Of a stretch of DNA of 9,243 nt, positions 1 through 5,821 are shown one piece after another (the stretch's first letter is position 1; every line of letters starts with the position of its first letter). A program made the position numbers and the translations under genes. Source of the stretch: Dokdonella_A sp035263065. GTDB taxonomy: Bacteria > Pseudomonadota > Gammaproteobacteria > Xanthomonadales > Rhodanobacteraceae. The stretch lies in assembly GCA_035263065.1 (NCBI GenBank), contig DATFRS010000061.1:1-9243 (forward strand), read 5' to 3'. Below the pieces are notes generated by a model, which saw nothing but the letters and a program-made list of their open reading frames with translations, made no database searches and was not told the origin of the DNA.

Positions 1-32
1 AGCGCGGAATTATGGCATGGCGTGTCTTCCTT

Positions 33-137
33 CCCCTCTCCCGCTCGCGGGAGAGGGTAGGGTGAGGGCAGCTCGGAACAGCCTCGCAAGATTGCCCTCA
101 TCCGCCTTCGGCACCTTCTCCCGCGAGCGGGAGAAGG
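33..137. repeat. REP-like inverted pair (REPIN-type element), copy 1
   Basis: There are two GC-rich palindromes in opposite orientation. The left one is CCCTCTCCCGC (34-44) and GCGGGAGAGGG (47-57) around TC, followed by TGAGGGCA at 63-70. The right one begins with TGCCCTCA at 93-100 and has CCTTCTCCCGC (114-124) and GCGGGAGAAGG (127-137) around GA. The halves are separated by a unique stretch at 71-92. The right half carries a compensated change (CTTCTC paired with GAGAAG), so its stem still pairs. The element ends 26 bp past the stop codon of the minus-strand DUF2147 gene, a usual 3' position for REPs. It is the only recognisable content of bases 1-163; I see no gene there. Confidence 0.85.
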
Positions 138-163
138 AAAGACATGCGCTGGCGAAGGCGAAG

Positions 164-613
164 CTACTGGGCCTGCCGCTCCCAGACCTGCGTGCGACCG
201 AGCAGCGAAAACCCGATGAATCCGCGCACTTCGAGCTTCTGCCCGTTGTCGGTCAGATGCATCTTGCACCCGTACACCTTCCCGTTCTTCGGATCGAGAA
301 TCTTCCCGCCGCTCCACCCGTCGCCGTCCTTCTTCATGCCCCAGATGATCGTCATGCCGGTGACGGGCTGGTTCTTGCGCTCGCCCTCGCATTCCTTGCA
401 GACCGGGTTCGGGCCCTGGTCGGACTGCAGCACTTCCTTGACCTTGCCGGTGAGCTCGCCGTTCTCCTCGGTGATCTCGACGATCGACTTCGGCTGACCG
501 GTCTTGTCGTCGATCGTTTTCCAGACGCCGGCCGGCGAGGCGTCGGCGGCGAAGGCACGCGCGCTCACGAGCAGCGCGGCGGCGAAGGCGATCAGCGGGA
601 AGCGGAGCGACAT
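164..613 (-). CDS. Secreted DUF2147 family protein
   Basis: This 149-residue exported protein belongs to the DUF2147 family, whose function is not established. An N-terminal signal peptide is visible: an Arg after the start, a hydrophobic core (FPLIAFAAALLV), then an ARAFA cleavage motif with likely cleavage after Ala22. The mature part starts SPAGVWKTIDD and has the family's alternating beta pattern, including GKVKEV near residue 57, WGMKKDGDGWSGGKILDP at 91-108, YGCKMHL at 114-120 and a C-terminal FIGFSLLGRTQVWER. Cysteines at 72, 75 and 116 could form a disulfide or bind metal. The start at 613 is chosen because GAGGAG stands seven bases upstream; the longer open frame to 697 would add a basic stretch before the signal peptide. 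The gene is divergent from apbC and followed by a REP pair. Family assignment is from recognised motifs; the role is unknown. Confidence 0.85.
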   Translation of the reverse strand: MSLRFPLIAFAAALLVSARAFAADASPAGVWKTIDDKTGQPKSIVEITEENGELTGKVKEVLQSDQGPNPVCKECEGERKNQPVTGMTIIWGMKKDGDGWSGGKILDPKNGKVYGCKMHLTDNGQKLEVRGFIGFSLLGRTQVWERQAQ

Positions 614-694
614 GGCGTTCTCCTCGCGAAGTGGCGCTCGCACGGTGCCGCCGGGCCGCGCGCGCGTCAAGGCGCGCCGCAGCGCGGCGGCTGG

Positions 695-700
695 CATAAT
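695..700 (+). promoter_or_regulatory. Possible -10 element of the apbC promoter
   Basis: CATAAT matches the sigma-70 -10 consensus at five of six bases and stands out in GC-rich surroundings, about 30 bases before the apbC ATG. No good -35 box lies 16-18 bases upstream, so this is a weak call. On the opposite strand TTGACG (665-670, read as its complement) could be a -35 for the divergent DUF2147 gene, but I find no matching -10 for it. Confidence 0.3.
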
Positions 701-729
701 GAGCGCCTTCCCGCACGACCTCCCCGTTG

Positions 730-1821
730 ATGAGCGAAACCCTCGAGACGCGCGCCCGGCGCATCCTGTCCGGCGTCGTCGATCCGCATACCGGCACCGA
801 TCTCGTCTCGGCAGGCGCCGTGCGCGGCGTCGGCGTCGCGGGCGACGACGTGTCCGTCGACATCCAGCTCGGCTATCCCGCGGCCTCCGCGCATGCGGCG
901 ATCGCCGATGCGGCGAAGCAGGCGCTCGAAGCCGATCCCCTGATCGCGCACGCGGCCGTCAGCGTGTCCTCGCGCGTGCACGCGCACGTCGTGCAGGACG
1001 GGCTGACGCCGCTGCCGAACGTGAAGAACGTCATCGCGATCGCCTCGGGCAAGGGTGGCGTCGGCAAGTCGACCGTGGCGGCGAACCTCGCGCTGGCGCT
1101 CAAGGCCGAAGGCGCCGCCGTCGGCGTGCTCGACGCGGACATCTACGGGCCGAGCCAGCCGCGCATGCTCGGCCTCAGCGGCCGGCCGGATTCGAAGGAC
1201 GGCAAGCGCATCGAGCCCAAGACGAACCACGGCATCGAGGTCATGTCGATCGGCTTCATGATCGAGGAAGACACCGCGATGATCTGGCGCGGACCGATGG
1301 TGACGCAGGCGCTGCAGCAGCTCCTCGGCGAGACGAACTGGTCCGGCCTCGACTACCTCATCGTCGACCTCCCGCCCGGCACCGGCGACATCCAGCTGAC
1401 GCTCTGCCAGCGCGTGCCGGTGTCCGGCGCGCTGATCGTCACGACGCCGCAGGACATTGCGCTCCTCGATGCGAAGAAGGCGCTCAAGATGTTCGAGAAG
1501 GTCAACGTGCCCGTGCTCGGCATCATCGAGAACATGGCGACGCACGTCTGCTCGAACTGCGGCTTCGAGGAGCACATCTTCGGCGAAGGCGGCGGCGCGC
1601 GCATGGCCGGGCAGTACGGCGTGCCGCTGCTCGGCGCGCTGCCGCTCGACATCCGCATCCGCGAGCAGGCCGACGGCGGCACGCCGACGGTCGCGGCGAT
1701 GCCGGAGTCCGATATCGCTGCGCGCTATCGTGAAATCGCCCGCAATGCCGCGGCGCGTTTGTCCTTGCGTGCGCGCAACAAGCAGATCCAGTTTCCGAAA
1801 ATCGTCATCCAGAACACGTAG
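730..1821 (+). CDS. apbC: Iron-sulfur cluster carrier ATPase ApbC/Mrp
   Basis: This is a cytosolic P-loop ATPase of the Mrp/NBP35 family (363 residues) that binds a labile 4Fe-4S cluster as a dimer and passes it to target apoproteins. Residues 1-90 form the MIP18-like (DUF59) N-terminal domain. The ATPase domain has the deviant Walker A GKGGVGKST (107-115), DADIYGPSQPR (135-145), IWRGPM (185-190) and DLPPGTGD (213-220). The cluster-binding CxxC is Cys274/Cys277 in THVCSNCGF. The tail FPKIVIQNT is typical of proteobacterial members. ATG at 730 is preferred over the adjacent TTG at 727; neither has a clear Shine-Dalgarno. Length matches the family. It is followed by a REP pair and then dcd, an order I recall from betaproteobacteria, where metG is often upstream; here the upstream neighbour is DUF2147. 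Expression is probably housekeeping. Confidence 0.95.
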   Translation: MSETLETRARRILSGVVDPHTGTDLVSAGAVRGVGVAGDDVSVDIQLGYPAASAHAAIADAAKQALEADPLIAHAAVSVSSRVHAHVVQDGLTPLPNVKNVIAIASGKGGVGKSTVAANLALALKAEGAAVGVLDADIYGPSQPRMLGLSGRPDSKDGKRIEPKTNHGIEVMSIGFMIEEDTAMIWRGPMVTQALQQLLGETNWSGLDYLIVDLPPGTGDIQLTLCQRVPVSGALIVTTPQDIALLDAKKALKMFEKVNVPVLGIIENMATHVCSNCGFEEHIFGEGGGARMAGQYGVPLLGALPLDIRIREQADGGTPTVAAMPESDIAARYREIARNAAARLSLRARNKQIQFPKIVIQNT

Positions 1822-1830
1822 CGCGCTTTT

Positions 1831-1933
1831 CCCCTCTCCCGCGCGCGGGAGAGGGTAGGGTGAGGGCACGCTGGCGAAACGCTTCGACGAGATTGCCCTC
1901 ACCCCAGCCCTCTCCCGCGAGCGGGAGAGGGGG
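1831..1933. repeat. REP-like inverted pair (REPIN-type element), copy 2
   Basis: This has the same architecture as the element at 33-137. The left palindrome spans 1832-1855 and is a perfect 24-base inverted repeat centred on GCGCGC, followed by TGAGGGCA (1861-1868). The right half has TGCCCTCA (1894-1901), then CCCTCTCCCGC (1908-1918) and GCGGGAGAGGG (1921-1931). The 25-base middle (1869-1893) is partly similar to that of copy 1, both ending in AGATTGCCCTCA. It fills the 157-base gap between apbC and dcd, starting 10 bases after the apbC stop. As RNA the stems could slow 3' exonuclease or attenuate read-through into dcd. Mobility in trans by a RAYT (REP-associated transposase) is known for such elements, but none is encoded here. 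Confidence 0.87.
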
Positions 1934-1978
1934 AACAGCCGCCATCACGCAACCGAACCCTTTCACGAAGACACCTGC

Positions 1979-2545
1979 ATGACCATCAAATCCGACAAAT
2001 GGATCCGCCGCATGGCGGACCAGCACAAGATGATCGAGCCCTTCGAGCCCGGCCAGGTCAAGCAGAACGGCGGTCACCGCCTGATCTCGTACGGCACGTC
2101 GAGCTACGGCTACGACGTACGCTGCGCCGACGAGTTCAAGGTGTTCACGAACATCAACTCGACGATCGTCGATCCGAAAAACTTCGACGAGCGCAGCTTC
2201 GTCGACATCAAGTCCGACGTCTGCATCATCCCGCCGAACTCGTTCGCGCTCGCGCGGACGGTCGAGTACTTCCGCATCCCGCGCAAGGTGCTGACGATCT
2301 GCCTCGGCAAGAGCACCTACGCGCGCTGCGGCATCATCGTCAACGTGACGCCGCTGGAACCCGAGTGGGAGGGCCACGTCACGCTCGAGTTCTCGAACAC
2401 GACGCCGCTGCCGGCGAAGATCTACGCCAACGAGGGCGTCGCGCAGATGCTGTTCCTCGAATCCGACGAGGACTGCGAGACGAGCTACAAGGACCGCGGC
2501 GGCAAGTACATGGGCCAGCGCGGCGTCACGCTGCCGCACGCCTGA
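1979..2545 (+). CDS. dcd: dCTP deaminase
   Basis: Cytosolic dCTP deaminase (188 residues) converts dCTP to dUTP and ammonia, feeding dUTPase and thymidylate synthesis. It belongs to the trimeric dUTPase-like fold. Visible family motifs are SYGTSSYGYDVR (37-48), the substrate-binding GKSTYARCGI (110-119, with Ser112 and Arg116 matching the E. coli SSLAR motif), VTPLEPEWEGHVTLEFSN (123-140) with the expected catalytic Glu137, and a C-terminal YKDRGGKYMGQRGV lid segment (170-183). Length is normal. The start ATG gives the usual N-terminus (MTIKSDKWIRRM) although its Shine-Dalgarno is weak. The gene follows apbC across a REP pair, so co-transcription is possible but interrupted by strong hairpins. 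It is followed at once by a GC hairpin. I see nothing unusual in the protein. Confidence 0.96.
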   Translation: MTIKSDKWIRRMADQHKMIEPFEPGQVKQNGGHRLISYGTSSYGYDVRCADEFKVFTNINSTIVDPKNFDERSFVDIKSDVCIIPPNSFALARTVEYFRIPRKVLTICLGKSTYARCGIIVNVTPLEPEWEGHVTLEFSNTTPLPAKIYANEGVAQMLFLESDEDCETSYKDRGGKYMGQRGVTLPHA

Positions 2546-2546
2546 A

Positions 2547-2564
2547 CCCGCGGCAACCCGCGGG
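2547..2564 (+). terminator. GC-rich hairpin just after dcd
   Basis: CCCGCGG (2547-2553) and CCGCGGG (2558-2564) form a seven-base all-GC stem with a CAAC loop, starting two bases after the dcd stop codon. No T-tract follows, so it is not a canonical intrinsic terminator. It may be a 3' stabilising structure or partial terminator separating dcd from the lipoprotein gene. Confidence 0.35.
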
Positions 2565-2629
2565 CATGCCGGCGGCGATGCGCGGTGGTAACCTTGCGGT
2601 CCTTTTCGGGACATCGGGAGCGTTCGGGT

Positions 2630-3067
2630 ATGCGGATCCTTTCCTGCATGCGGGTTTCGTGGTTGGCGGCGCTGGTCTGCGTGGCGGCGTTCGCCTTGTC
2701 CGCGTGCGGCCGCGGCGTCAGCAAGGACCTGGTGACGCAGGGCGCGAACATCCCGCCGAGCTTCGACGTCACGCTGGTCGCCGACAAGGACAACCAGTTC
2801 GACTACGACGGCGCGCCGCTGACCGAGGAAGACCTGCGCAGCGCGCTGCGCTACCGCAAGGAGCAGAACCTCGCCTGCGACACCGTCATCGTCAAGCGCG
2901 GCGAGAAGGAGCGCATCAAGAACGAGCACATCATCGCGCTCGCGCGGGTCGCCTATCAGCTCAAGATGCGCGCGTTCATGCAGGCGAAGGACGGCACGAT
3001 CTCCGAGCTCGTCGCGCAGACCAAGACCGACGAGACCGCCGCGAAGCCGGCCGAATCGGGCAAGTAA
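2630..3067 (+). CDS. Lipoprotein with ExbD/TolR-like periplasmic domain
   Basis: This is a predicted 145-residue lipoprotein of unassigned function. The signal peptide (residues 1-25) ends in the lipobox LSAC with Cys26 as the lipidated residue. Gly27 at +2 gives no inner-membrane retention signal, so outer-membrane attachment is likely. Residues about 45-118 (DVTLVADKDNQFDYDGAPLT, then EEDLRSAL, then TVIVKRGEKERIKNEHIIALARVAYQL) line up by eye with the periplasmic domain of ExbD/TolR: strand, glycine turn, PLT/PVT helix start, second strand, second helix. The N-terminal transmembrane helix of ExbD and its key Asp are absent. The C-terminus is a short charged, Ala/Lys-rich tail. ATG at 2630 has GGGAG nine bases upstream; ATG at 2648 is an alternative that keeps the lipobox. 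Two further exported-protein genes follow on the same strand. The fold assignment is inference. Confidence 0.75.
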   Translation: MRILSCMRVSWLAALVCVAAFALSACGRGVSKDLVTQGANIPPSFDVTLVADKDNQFDYDGAPLTEEDLRSALRYRKEQNLACDTVIVKRGEKERIKNEHIIALARVAYQLKMRAFMQAKDGTISELVAQTKTDETAAKPAESGK

Positions 3068-3089
3068 TCACCACCGGAGCACAGGCATC

Positions 3090-3419
3090 ATGATCAAGTT
3101 CGTGCGCATTGCGATGTTGGCCCTCGGCCTCGTCACCGCGGCCGCGGCGTTCGCGCGCGGCGACATCCGCGACAACCGCGCCTGGGTGAAGCCCGAGAAG
3201 GGCGAGAAGTTCTCGATCAACGGCTACACGATGGGCAAGGTCGAGCTGTACGGCTACCTCGGCCAGCTGCGCGACGACGAGCACATCACCGGCGTCGTGC
3301 TGCGCAAGGGCGCCGACGACGCGCAGAAGAAGGCGATCTCCTCGAGCGCGAAGACGCTCGAGATCGAGGCCTTCGAGGAAGACGGCGGCGATCTCAAGCC
3401 GCTGCAGGTCGGCGGCTGA
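3090..3419 (+). CDS. Small periplasmic protein, function unknown
   Basis: This encodes 109 residues with a clear Sec signal peptide: MIKFVR, a hydrophobic stretch IAMLALGLVTAAAA, then AFA with likely cleavage after Ala22. The mature part, about 87 residues, is hydrophilic and mixed-charge (RGDIRDNRAWVKPEKGEKFS near 23-42, then NGYTMGKVELYGYLGQLRDD, ITGVVLRKG and a closing acidic segment EIEAFEEDGGDL). It has no cysteine and no motif I recognise. GGAG at 3076-3079 is a Shine-Dalgarno ten bases before the ATG. The gene starts 22 bases after the ExbD-like lipoprotein and ends just before the next secreted-protein gene, so the three are probably co-transcribed and work in the envelope. I cannot name the family. 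Confidence 0.75.
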   Translation: MIKFVRIAMLALGLVTAAAAFARGDIRDNRAWVKPEKGEKFSINGYTMGKVELYGYLGQLRDDEHITGVVLRKGADDAQKKAISSSAKTLEIEAFEEDGGDLKPLQVGG

Positions 3420-3466
3420 GACGCGTGCGATCTAAGGACAGGATCGCCCCGACACAGAGCGCGACT

Positions 3467-3505
3467 CCCTCTCCCGCCGCGCGGGAGAGGGCCGGGGTGA
3501 GGGCA
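3467..3505 (+). repeat. Single REP-like half-element at a gene start
   Basis: CCCTCTCCCGC (3467-3477) and GCGGGAGAGGG (3481-3491) form a stem around CGC, followed by CCGGGG and TGAGGGCA (3498-3505). This is the left half of the paired elements at 33-137 and 1831-1933. I find no inverted partner downstream. Unlike the other two, it overlaps the 5' end of a coding frame and supplies purine-rich GGGAGAGGG and GTGAGGG tracts just before candidate GTG start codons. Confidence 0.85.
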
Positions 3506-3508
3506 GGC

Positions 3509-4177
3509 GTGGTTCGCCGCTCGGCCCTCGCCACGACGCTCGCATACGCCGTTTCCGCGAGCGCTTCCAATCCCCTGAGCGCCATCGGCGAGACGTTCTC
3601 CGACTGGAAGGACCGCCTCTTCGGCAAGCCCGCGCCGACCGTCGATGCGCCGGCCGAAGGCCCCGTGGCGATCGAGCCCGCGAAGCCGACGCGCCTTCGC
3701 ATCGATCAGGCTGCGCCCGAGCGCGACTTCCCGAAGGGCAAGAGCCGCTACCGCGTGATCGACCTGCCGTCGACGTTCGAGCACGCGTCCGTGCGCGTGC
3801 AGATCACCGCCACGCCGCGCGAGGGCGGTGCTTTCGGCCACGAAGTCTTCAAGCCGTTCTTCTACACGCTCAACGACGACGACACCGTGCGCGACACCGT
3901 CGAGGTGAAGCCGCTGCACCTCGACATCCGCCCGTTCAGGCGCACGCGCCTCCTCGGTTGCGCGACGCTCGACAAGGTCGACCGCTTCGCGATCGCAACC
4001 GAGGCCGACGTCGTCGGCAAATCGTACGAATCCGAGGTGCGCGACTCGATCAAGGCGCCGACGCAGGGCGGCTTCTATTACGCGACCGACGCCGTCAAGG
4101 TGAAGCTCCCGTACTCGGCGACCGGCGAGCTCGTGCTCGAAATCACCAGGGAACCCGCGGCCGGCAAGGGCTGCTGA
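3509..4177 (+). CDS. Secreted protein of unknown function, 5' end shaped by a REP
   Basis: This is a 222-residue exported protein if translation starts at GTG 3509. GTG 3497 or GTG 3425 would add 4 or 28 residues, the latter encoding the REP repeat as peptide ahead of the signal sequence. I chose 3509 because GAGGG sits five bases upstream and the N-terminus then reads as a signal peptide: VVRRS, then a modestly hydrophobic ALATTLAYAVSASAS. The mature protein has a Pro/Ala-rich linker (about 40-62), then a beta-rich body with FPKGKSRYRVIDLP (74-87), GHEVFKPFFYTLNDDD (110-125), FAIATEADVVGKSYE (160-174) and GGFYYATDAVKVKLPYSATG (187-206). Cys151 and the terminal Cys222 might pair. The pattern is loosely reminiscent of MalM-type periplasmic proteins, but this is weak. 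It closes the envelope gene group and converges on pcp. Confidence 0.65.
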   Translation: MVRRSALATTLAYAVSASASNPLSAIGETFSDWKDRLFGKPAPTVDAPAEGPVAIEPAKPTRLRIDQAAPERDFPKGKSRYRVIDLPSTFEHASVRVQITATPREGGAFGHEVFKPFFYTLNDDDTVRDTVEVKPLHLDIRPFRRTRLLGCATLDKVDRFAIATEADVVGKSYESEVRDSIKAPTQGGFYYATDAVKVKLPYSATGELVLEITREPAAGKGC

Positions 4178-4196
4178 CGCCTCGCCGCGCGACCCG

Positions 4197-4853
4197 TCAG
4201 TGCGTGCTCCCGCCCGGAACACGCAGATCGCGATGGGTCGCTACCGCGCACTCGATCGCCGCCCGCACGCCTTCGACCATCGTCGCCAGCGCCATGCTCG
4301 GCTGCCCGTGATGCTTCACGGCCTGCTCCGGCAGCCACGGCACGTGGATGAAGCCCGCGCGCGTCGTGCGGTAGCGCGTGGCGACGAGATGCGCAAGCGC
4401 GAAGAACACCTGGTTGCAGACGTAGGCGCCCGCGCTCTGCGACAGCGCCGCCGGAATCCCGAGCACGCGCAGCCGCGCCAGCATGGCCTTCACCGGCAGC
4501 GTCGCGAAATACGCGGCCGGCGCGCCGTCGACGATCGGCTCGTCGATCGGCTGCAGGCCGTCGGCGTCGGCGATGCGCGCATCGACGAGGTTCGCGGCGA
4601 GGCGCTCGATCTTGAGCTCGCTGACGCCGCCGGCCTGGCCCGTCGCAAGCGCGAGCACCGGCCGATGCGTCTCGAGCAGCGCCTCGAGCGTCGGCAGCGT
4701 CGCCGAGAACGCGACCGGCAGGATCGCCGTCGCGACGCGGTGCCCGTTCACGAGCGCGCCGTCGAGCGCGCGCACGAGCTCGCCCGACGGATTGACGCGC
4801 TCGCCGCCGAACGGCTCGAAGCCGGTGAGCAATACGGTCGGTTCGTTCGTCAT
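4197..4853 (-). CDS. pcp: Pyroglutamyl-peptidase I
   Basis: This cytosolic cysteine peptidase of family C15 (218 residues) removes N-terminal pyroglutamate (5-oxoproline) from peptides. The N-terminus reads VLLTGFEPFGGERVNPS, the family hallmark. The catalytic triad is visible: Glu83 in KIERLAANLV, Cys146 in AGAYVCNQVFF and His170 in GFIHVPWLPEQ, all in the expected order and spacing. Length is normal. The ATG overlaps the stop codon of the DUF979 gene as ATGA, so translation is probably coupled to it; no strong Shine-Dalgarno is present. It is the last gene of the 5-oxoproline operon, and its product supplies the substrate for PxpABC. The stop codon lies 19 bp from the stop of the convergent secreted-protein gene, with no T-rich terminator visible. 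Confidence 0.96.
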   Translation of the reverse strand: MTNEPTVLLTGFEPFGGERVNPSGELVRALDGALVNGHRVATAILPVAFSATLPTLEALLETHRPVLALATGQAGGVSELKIERLAANLVDARIADADGLQPIDEPIVDGAPAAYFATLPVKAMLARLRVLGIPAALSQSAGAYVCNQVFFALAHLVATRYRTTRAGFIHVPWLPEQAVKHHGQPSMALATMVEGVRAAIECAVATHRDLRVPGGSTH

Positions 4854-5821
4854 CGGAACACCAGGAGCCACATCAGGAGAACGTTGACCGCGAGCAGGAT
4901 CAGCGCGGTCGGCCACTGCGCGCGGATCACGCCGTACTGGTCGGGCAGCTCGAGCAGCACGGCCGGCACGATGTTGAAGTTGGCGGCCATCGGCGTCAGC
5001 AGCGTGCCGCAGTAGCCGGTCAGCATGCCGATCGCGCCGAGCACGGCGGGATTCGCGCCGTGCTTCAGCACCAGCAGCGGCAGGCCGACGCCCGCCATCA
5101 TGACCGGAAACGCGGCGAACGCGTTGCCCATGATCACCGTGAACGCGACCATGCCGAGCGCGAACGCGACGAGGCACGCGAAGCGGTTGTCGGCCGGAAT
5201 CGTCGCGCCGACGATCGCCGCGATCGCATCGCCGACGCCGGTCGACGCGAACACGCTGCCGAGCGTCGCCAGCACCATCGGCAGCAGCGCCGCCCAGCCG
5301 AGCGCATCGAGCAGCCGGCGGCCTTCGCGCAGGCTCTCTGCAAACGGCGCGCGCGTGATGCGCATGCCGATCGCGAGCGCCACGATGCACGCGACGCCGA
5401 GCGAGATCAGCGTCGCCTGCGTCGGTTCGATCAGCGGCGCGCCGTTCCATCGGAGATGCGGCGCCGCGAGCACGAGTGCCACCGTCGCGAGCGGAATCGC
5501 GAGCGCCGGCACGAACAGGGGGTTGCCGAACTTGGACGCCGAGGCACGGCGCCGCGCATCGTCCTCGGGCGACTCCTCGTGCGTGCGCAGCTTCCCGCGC
5601 GCCGCGAGCACGCCGAGCGCGATCAGGCCCACGCCCATCGCCTGCGCCGGCCAGCGCACGCCGGACTGCGCCGCGGCGAGGATCGCGTCGCCGAACAGGA
5701 ACGGGATCGACAGCACGGCCCAGAACGCGGCCGCGCTCCACCGTTTGACGCGCGCATCCATGAACGCCGCGACGAGCAGGAACGCGCCGACGAGCCAGTA
5801 GATGTGCTCAACGCGCAGCAT
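4850..5821 (-). CDS. 5-oxoproline transporter, DUF979 family subunit
   Basis: This polytopic inner-membrane protein of 323 residues is from the DUF979 family, which is annotated in databases, from genome context, as one half of a two-component 5-oxoproline transporter. Hydrophobic segments are seen near 8-24, 31-50, 60-75, 103-120, 137-153, 174-192, 213-233, 235-253, 259-277 and 304-321, with a charged loop at 76-98. Conserved-looking signatures are MGNAFAAFPVM (231-241) and TPMAANFNIVPAVLLEL (276-292). The start at 5821 is chosen because GAGG lies just upstream and the longer frame to 5887 adds an implausible Cys/Ser-rich leader. It overlaps the DUF969 gene by 14 bp and pcp by 4 bp. Family membership is firm; the substrate is inferred from neighbours pcp and pxpABC. 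Confidence 0.88.
   Translation of the reverse strand: MLRVEHIYWLVGAFLLVAAFMDARVKRWSAAAFWAVLSIPFLFGDAILAAAQSGVRWPAQAMGVGLIALGVLAARGKLRTHEESPEDDARRRASASKFGNPLFVPALAIPLATVALVLAAPHLRWNGAPLIEPTQATLISLGVACIVALAIGMRITRAPFAESLREGRRLLDALGWAALLPMVLATLGSVFASTGVGDAIAAIVGATIPADNRFACLVAFALGMVAFTVIMGNAFAAFPVMMAGVGLPLLVLKHGANPAVLGAIGMLTGYCGTLLTPMAANFNIVPAVLLELPDQYGVIRAQWPTALILLAVNVLLMWLLVFR

Noticed and set aside
33..137. CRISPR-like repeat-spacer array
   Set aside because: There are only two palindromic units, in opposite orientation with a different spacing logic, and no cas gene. A REP pair explains it fully.
17..730. 237-residue plus-strand open frame across the DUF2147 gene
   Set aside because: It begins with translated REP sequence and is antisense to a gene with a clear signal peptide, Shine-Dalgarno and family motifs. 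Its composition is typical of a GC-rich shadow frame.
1831..1855. Intrinsic terminator for apbC
   Set aside because: The stem is perfect but no T-run follows; the TTTT lies before it. It belongs to the REP pair, although it may still affect the transcript end.
504..1902. Long frames overlapping apbC (504-1733 plus, 667-1902 minus)
   Set aside because: Both are Arg/Ala-rich with no recognisable domain and lie over a complete ApbC with all motifs. They are high-GC shadows.
1805..3093. Long frames over dcd and the lipoprotein gene (1805-2929 minus, 1999-3093 plus)
   Set aside because: They contain translated REP peptide or His/Arg-rich low-complexity sequence and are shadows of Dcd and the ExbD-like lipoprotein.
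4178..4196. Bidirectional terminator between the convergent genes
   Set aside because: The 19-bp gap has no stable hairpin with T-tracts that I can see.
3254..4222. 322-residue minus-strand frame opposite the secreted protein gene
   Set aside because: It contains a peptide made by reading the REP backwards and no family motif. The plus frame has a signal peptide and a conventional composition.
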